From Acanthopleura granulata (Eukaryota > Mollusca > Polyplacophora > Chitonida > Chitonidae): 64,000 bases of DNA. The position numbers and the translations under genes are program-made. Under the pieces are notes generated by a model that saw only the letters and a list, made by a program, of their open reading frames with translations, was not told the origin of the DNA and did no database searches. The stretch spans positions 5,108,345 through 5,172,344 of the forward strand of contig JABBOT010000022.1 of NCBI GenBank assembly GCA_016165875.1, in the 5' to 3' direction. Positions 60,046-64,000 of the stretch are shown here, one piece after another; the first letter of the stretch is position 1, and every line of letters starts with the position of its first letter.

Positions 60046-62039
60046 CTTTCTCTATCCATAAAACCAGACCTGCAATGTATAAGTGAAAGTATGGCATTAG
60101 GCAAATAATTTCATGCCACAAACCATATAATGTTCACCTCAAACCTGTAAGTATTATTGTTTCTGAGTTTTGAATTCCATTAAGGTGGCTCATTGGCAGA
60201 CAGCACAGATTTGTGTAGGAGTGTGTCTTCGATACATGTAATTAATATATGAAAATGATATGATAGTGAATAGTCATGAGATCAGCTTATGAATATGCAA
60301 ATTAAAGAATGAGTGATTGGTACGTAGAGTACAATCCAGCCCTAGTTTCTACTTAACCTCACTTGTAGATTTTCATTATCAGTTCAAGAAAGAGTGGGAG
60401 GAAAAAAAAGAATTAATAATTACTAAAAAGGAGAGATCAGAACGTGTAAAAAAAATTTTGCTTATCACATGGAAACACAAGTTTTTAATCGTGCTTGTCA
60501 TTTGGTAGGACTGACTGCTATTGTGTAAGTCAGAAAATCTTGAGTGTGATGTGTAAACAAGAATCAAATAAATACAAATAAACAAATTAATTTGGGCCCC
60601 TTTTACGAAGAGCATGTAACGTTTCATCAGATGTAACTGCTGCGATGTAACTGCCATGGCAACATATCATGAGATGTAACTATCATGGCAACATATCGCG
60701 ACAGTATGTGTTTTCATGCCAGTTACATTTGAGATAACTTACACTCTATAGAACGACACCCAGATAATCATTGTCCCATTAGATTTCTTAGCGCATATTC
60801 TTAAAGGGAATATGTGGCAGATAGTGGTTGTAATATGGGACTGGAAAAATATTGAAAACTTTCAGTAGGCAGCTACATGTTCTGTACAAAGAATTCTGAA
60901 CATCATCTGTACTACTCCTCATTCAGACAAGTGCTTGTTTGATAACAGAAGTAGAGAGTTGTGAAATGTCCTACTAAACGTCAAACAAACTGCGCTGTTT
61001 TAGTGCGCAGTATACATCTGCAGAGTCTATTTTGGGACGAATGGCTGCAATGAAAAAAAATAAGTAAATAAATTAACCCTAATTCCTTCAGGGAGAGCTT
61101 TCTGTGTATGTATATTTCCTTTATTCGTAATTTAAATGTTTAATTGCGAGCTGGTGGTTATCTGAGGTGGATACGAAGGTCACTTTTTTGAGGGGGGGGG
61201 AGGATAAGAACTTCGTAATTGATTATATCAGCAGCCGTGTGATGACAGATCACGTCAGCCTTCAGCTTATTGCTGTGTGTCAAGAGCTTCTCGGAGGAAA
61301 TAACTTATAACCATTATTGTACAGTCAAATTTACAATACTACACTTGTCTTAAGAATCACCCCCTCCCCAAACAAGTGCAGTTTTGGAGGCAAATAAATT
61401 TTATAAAACATAACTTTTGTTTTCCATCTATTTCCTGCAGAACCTTCTTTGAGTCATCACTGGCTGGCTTTTTGTTCTGCCCTCTATAAAAAAAAAATTT
61501 AAAAAAATATTTGCCATTTATAAACTACTGTATTATAATTTTCAACATTTTTTCTGTATCAAATTGCTGTATTATATATAGATAAGCCAGGGCCAGTTAA
61601 TATGTTTATTGACGTTGCCCCAGGTTGTAAGCAGGTGTGGGTTCGTTAAGGCTAACGATGCTCAGTGCACGATATATATATGTCCCTCTGTCATATTACA
61701 CATGTACATTGATTATTTATGTATTAATCAGTGAACTGGTTACTTTACCTAATGTCCATATTCATTAGTTTACCTACCCCCAGTGCCTTTAGTTCGTGTG
61801 TCATAAATTGTCAGAACCTGTGTTTCATAATTAATGTTCAGGTACAGCGTTTATTGGTGGCGTCTAGTCGTAACCTGACATGATTTATGGACAACCATAC
61901 AGCAGAAGGCTACAGTAAAACTGACTGGTTCAGCTGATGTTTATCTCCCCTCTCCTTAAGGCATAGTTGCAAATACCCTGGATTTCAATTTAGTGCCCAA
62001 AGGTACTTACACTGAAGTATACAGCTAACCAATATTCGG

Positions 62040-62330
62040 CTGACTCATTCACTCACTCAAACAATCAACAACTCAGTCACTGACTAACTCACTCCATCAA
62101 CCAGCAACTCAGTAACTGACTCACTCAAGACATCAGCAACTCAGTCACTGACTACCTCACTCAATCAACCAGCAACTCAGTCACTGACTAACTCACTCAA
62201 TCAACCAGCAACTCAGTCACTGACTGGCTCAAGACATCAGCAACTCAGTCACTGACTCACTCAATCAACCAGCAACTCAGTCACTGACTCACTCAAGACA
62301 TCAGCGACTCAGTCACTGACTCAGTCTGAT
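62040..62330. repeat. ACTC-rich tandem repeat, 30-36 bp
   Basis: 'atcaaccagcaactcagtca' and 'ctgactcactcaagacatca' alternate, built on a simpler CACTGACT motif. Confidence 0.85.
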
Positions 62331-62539
62331 TTGAATGTTTGCTCAAGGTTAAAGTGAGTTTCAGCATTATTCTTGGTCACATCACAATTAAAGTCAAGTA
62401 GAGGAGGGAAATTAAGAATTTGGGATTAAGCAGCCAAATTTGTGAGCGTATTCAGGATAGACTACTTTCTTTAACTGAAAGTAGGCTTAGTTGAGAGTAT
62501 CAGGTGGATTTTGAGTAGGGAAGAGTTTAAGCCTTGCAC

Positions 62540-62860
62540 AGACTAATGAGCTAAAGCTCCAGACAGAGGTAGTAAAACACTGGCTCCAGGGCCCCAGTCC
62601 CACACTCCTACCCAGATGGTCACTCAGTCAGGGCACATAAAGGCCAGTACTGACCTGTAATCAATTATACAGCAGCAGTGTTTATGATCAACACTTAGAT
62701 CACCTTTGATGTATTGGCCAGTGGGGAGTGGGTAATTAAATGAGTGGTGATCTAATGATAGTGCTGGTCAGTGGTGTGTTTGCCCAATCATTGGACTGTC
62801 TAGTTGAGGGCATTTTGCTGGGTGTGGACTGTTACATCATCTGAAAATGTCCCCCACCCC
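62540..62860. other. Unique segment with clustered homeodomain-like motifs
   Basis: It contains 'ggtaattaaatgag', 'tcaattata', 'gtgatctaatga' and 'tgatcaac' in non-repetitive, moderately GC DNA. That is consistent with an enhancer but not diagnostic. Confidence 0.2.
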
Positions 62861-64000
62861 CACCCCACCTCCCACTCTATACCCTAATGGGTTATGTCAT
62901 AGCTCCATGTTTAATCGTGGGTTAAGGTTACAATAGAGCAAGGTCCCCTTGGGGCAACACTGATGCCCAGTCACCCCAATCTCAGGTAAACCTATCTTCA
63001 TTTGACTCAAAGCTCCTTAGAATATCACGGTATTTGCCCTAAAAATTCTCAACCAATTATGTGTCTTTTAGAGGCAAATAAAGATAATAAAGTATGTCCT
63101 GAAAGTTACATTTTTCTGGAATGGCCTCACTTTACGCTCGCCAAACCAGCCTAAAAACAAAATGCATTCATAAGGTTAATAGAAGTGAAAATGAGTAAAT
63201 TTGTCAGAGACGACGTTTTAAGGTGCAATACAGCCTATCATACCTTTCATTATTGCCAAACCATGGACATGATGTCTCTCTGATGAAGGAAAACCAGTGG
63301 GTTATTCCCAACTCTGATGTAAGAGCAATAAGAATGGCTCAGTATGAACCATTTAGTCATGCTCGGTAAACTGGAAAATGTTTTCAGCTGATGTGTGTTA
63401 AGGAGTTTTAAATGGAGACTTAACTTCAGTGAGGCGGAAATCTTAGCAATCCTGTAATGTGCATTTTAGTACCATCCCAGTTGTAAACTTTCTTCCCTTA
63501 CAGATTTAACAGTTCCCTTGAATTTGATTGGTGCTTTACTTCCATGTTAGATGTTCAAATTTTGTGCGGTTTTACTTTGTGGAACGTCTGATCAATAACC
63601 ATATAGCTTTGCATATTTACCAGTTATATTCATTCTGATTGGTCGGTGTGTAACGTGCTTAAGAATATTGTCCAATTTTGATAAAGATTAATGTACAGGC
63701 ACTTGTTGTAGGCCGTCATGTCCAGTTCAGAAACCAGTCTCATAAGTACATGGACACAACTGCTATTTAGTGAGCATCAAATATAAAATCTCTGAAAATA
63801 GCTGGTTATATCATCCTTCTTGATGAGACGAGGTCGTATTTATACCTTTTAAACTGAAGGTCAGCTTATTTGTAATTGGCTCATGCATTAAAAACTAATA
63901 TTAGACTGTATTAGACCCTTTTGGTTGGTACATATATATATTTTGGTCTGTTGAACATATAAAATTCTATACACAACCCTTTGACAATTCAGTACCTTTG

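Larger units (their letters stand above)
60046..64000. other. Mostly unique AT-rich sequence to the window end
   Basis: Holds the ACTC repeat and the candidate regulatory patch listed separately, plus a SINE-tail-like end near 60530-60600. No exon was recognised. Confidence 0.4.

Overview
This is a eukaryotic nuclear genomic window: GT-AG introns, AATAAA signals, tRNA-derived SINEs, LINE remnants and many minisatellites. The SINE style (tRNA-like head, a body, then an 'aaatattcttgagta' tail followed by AAAT repeats) and the intron-rich gene structure suggest a mollusc or another lophotrochozoan. That placement is inference; no species marker is visible.

Layout. (1) 1-1256: a fold-back (nested inverted-repeat) mobile element, then plain 5' flank. 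(2) 2820-27187, plus strand: a complete 26-exon gene for exportin-2 (CSE1L/CAS), which recycles importin-alpha from nucleus to cytoplasm. All splice junctions can be placed by frame and homology. The joined coding sequence is 2904 nt, 967 residues plus stop, against 971 residues in human. Its introns carry minisatellites, including two arrays built from the gene's own exon ends (exons 16 and 24) and a 78-bp array with a 312-bp higher-order period. (3) 27188-29850: the CSE1L 3' UTR and repeats. (4) 29850-30796, minus strand: OST4, a 37-residue subunit of the oligosaccharyltransferase complex, with an intron in its 3' UTR. Its probable promoter near 32000 has a 130-bp tandem duplication. (5) 32509-33720: a second, rearranged copy of the fold-back element. 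(6) 34395-34648, plus strand: a probable first coding exon of an unidentified membrane protein in locally CpG-rich DNA. (7) 34649-64000: about 29 kb without a confident exon. It holds SINEs, a MITE-like element, two degraded LINE copies on opposite strands, large minisatellites (35, 23, 72 and 47 bp periods) and a few GC-shifted patches that might be regulatory.

CSE1L and OST4 are unrelated housekeeping genes (nuclear transport; ER N-glycosylation). They are arranged tail to tail (convergent), with no sign of joint function. No CRISPR array, operon, prophage, viral gene or toxin gene was seen. The most unusual feature is repeated tandem amplification inside one essential gene, including units that keep intact 5' splice sites.
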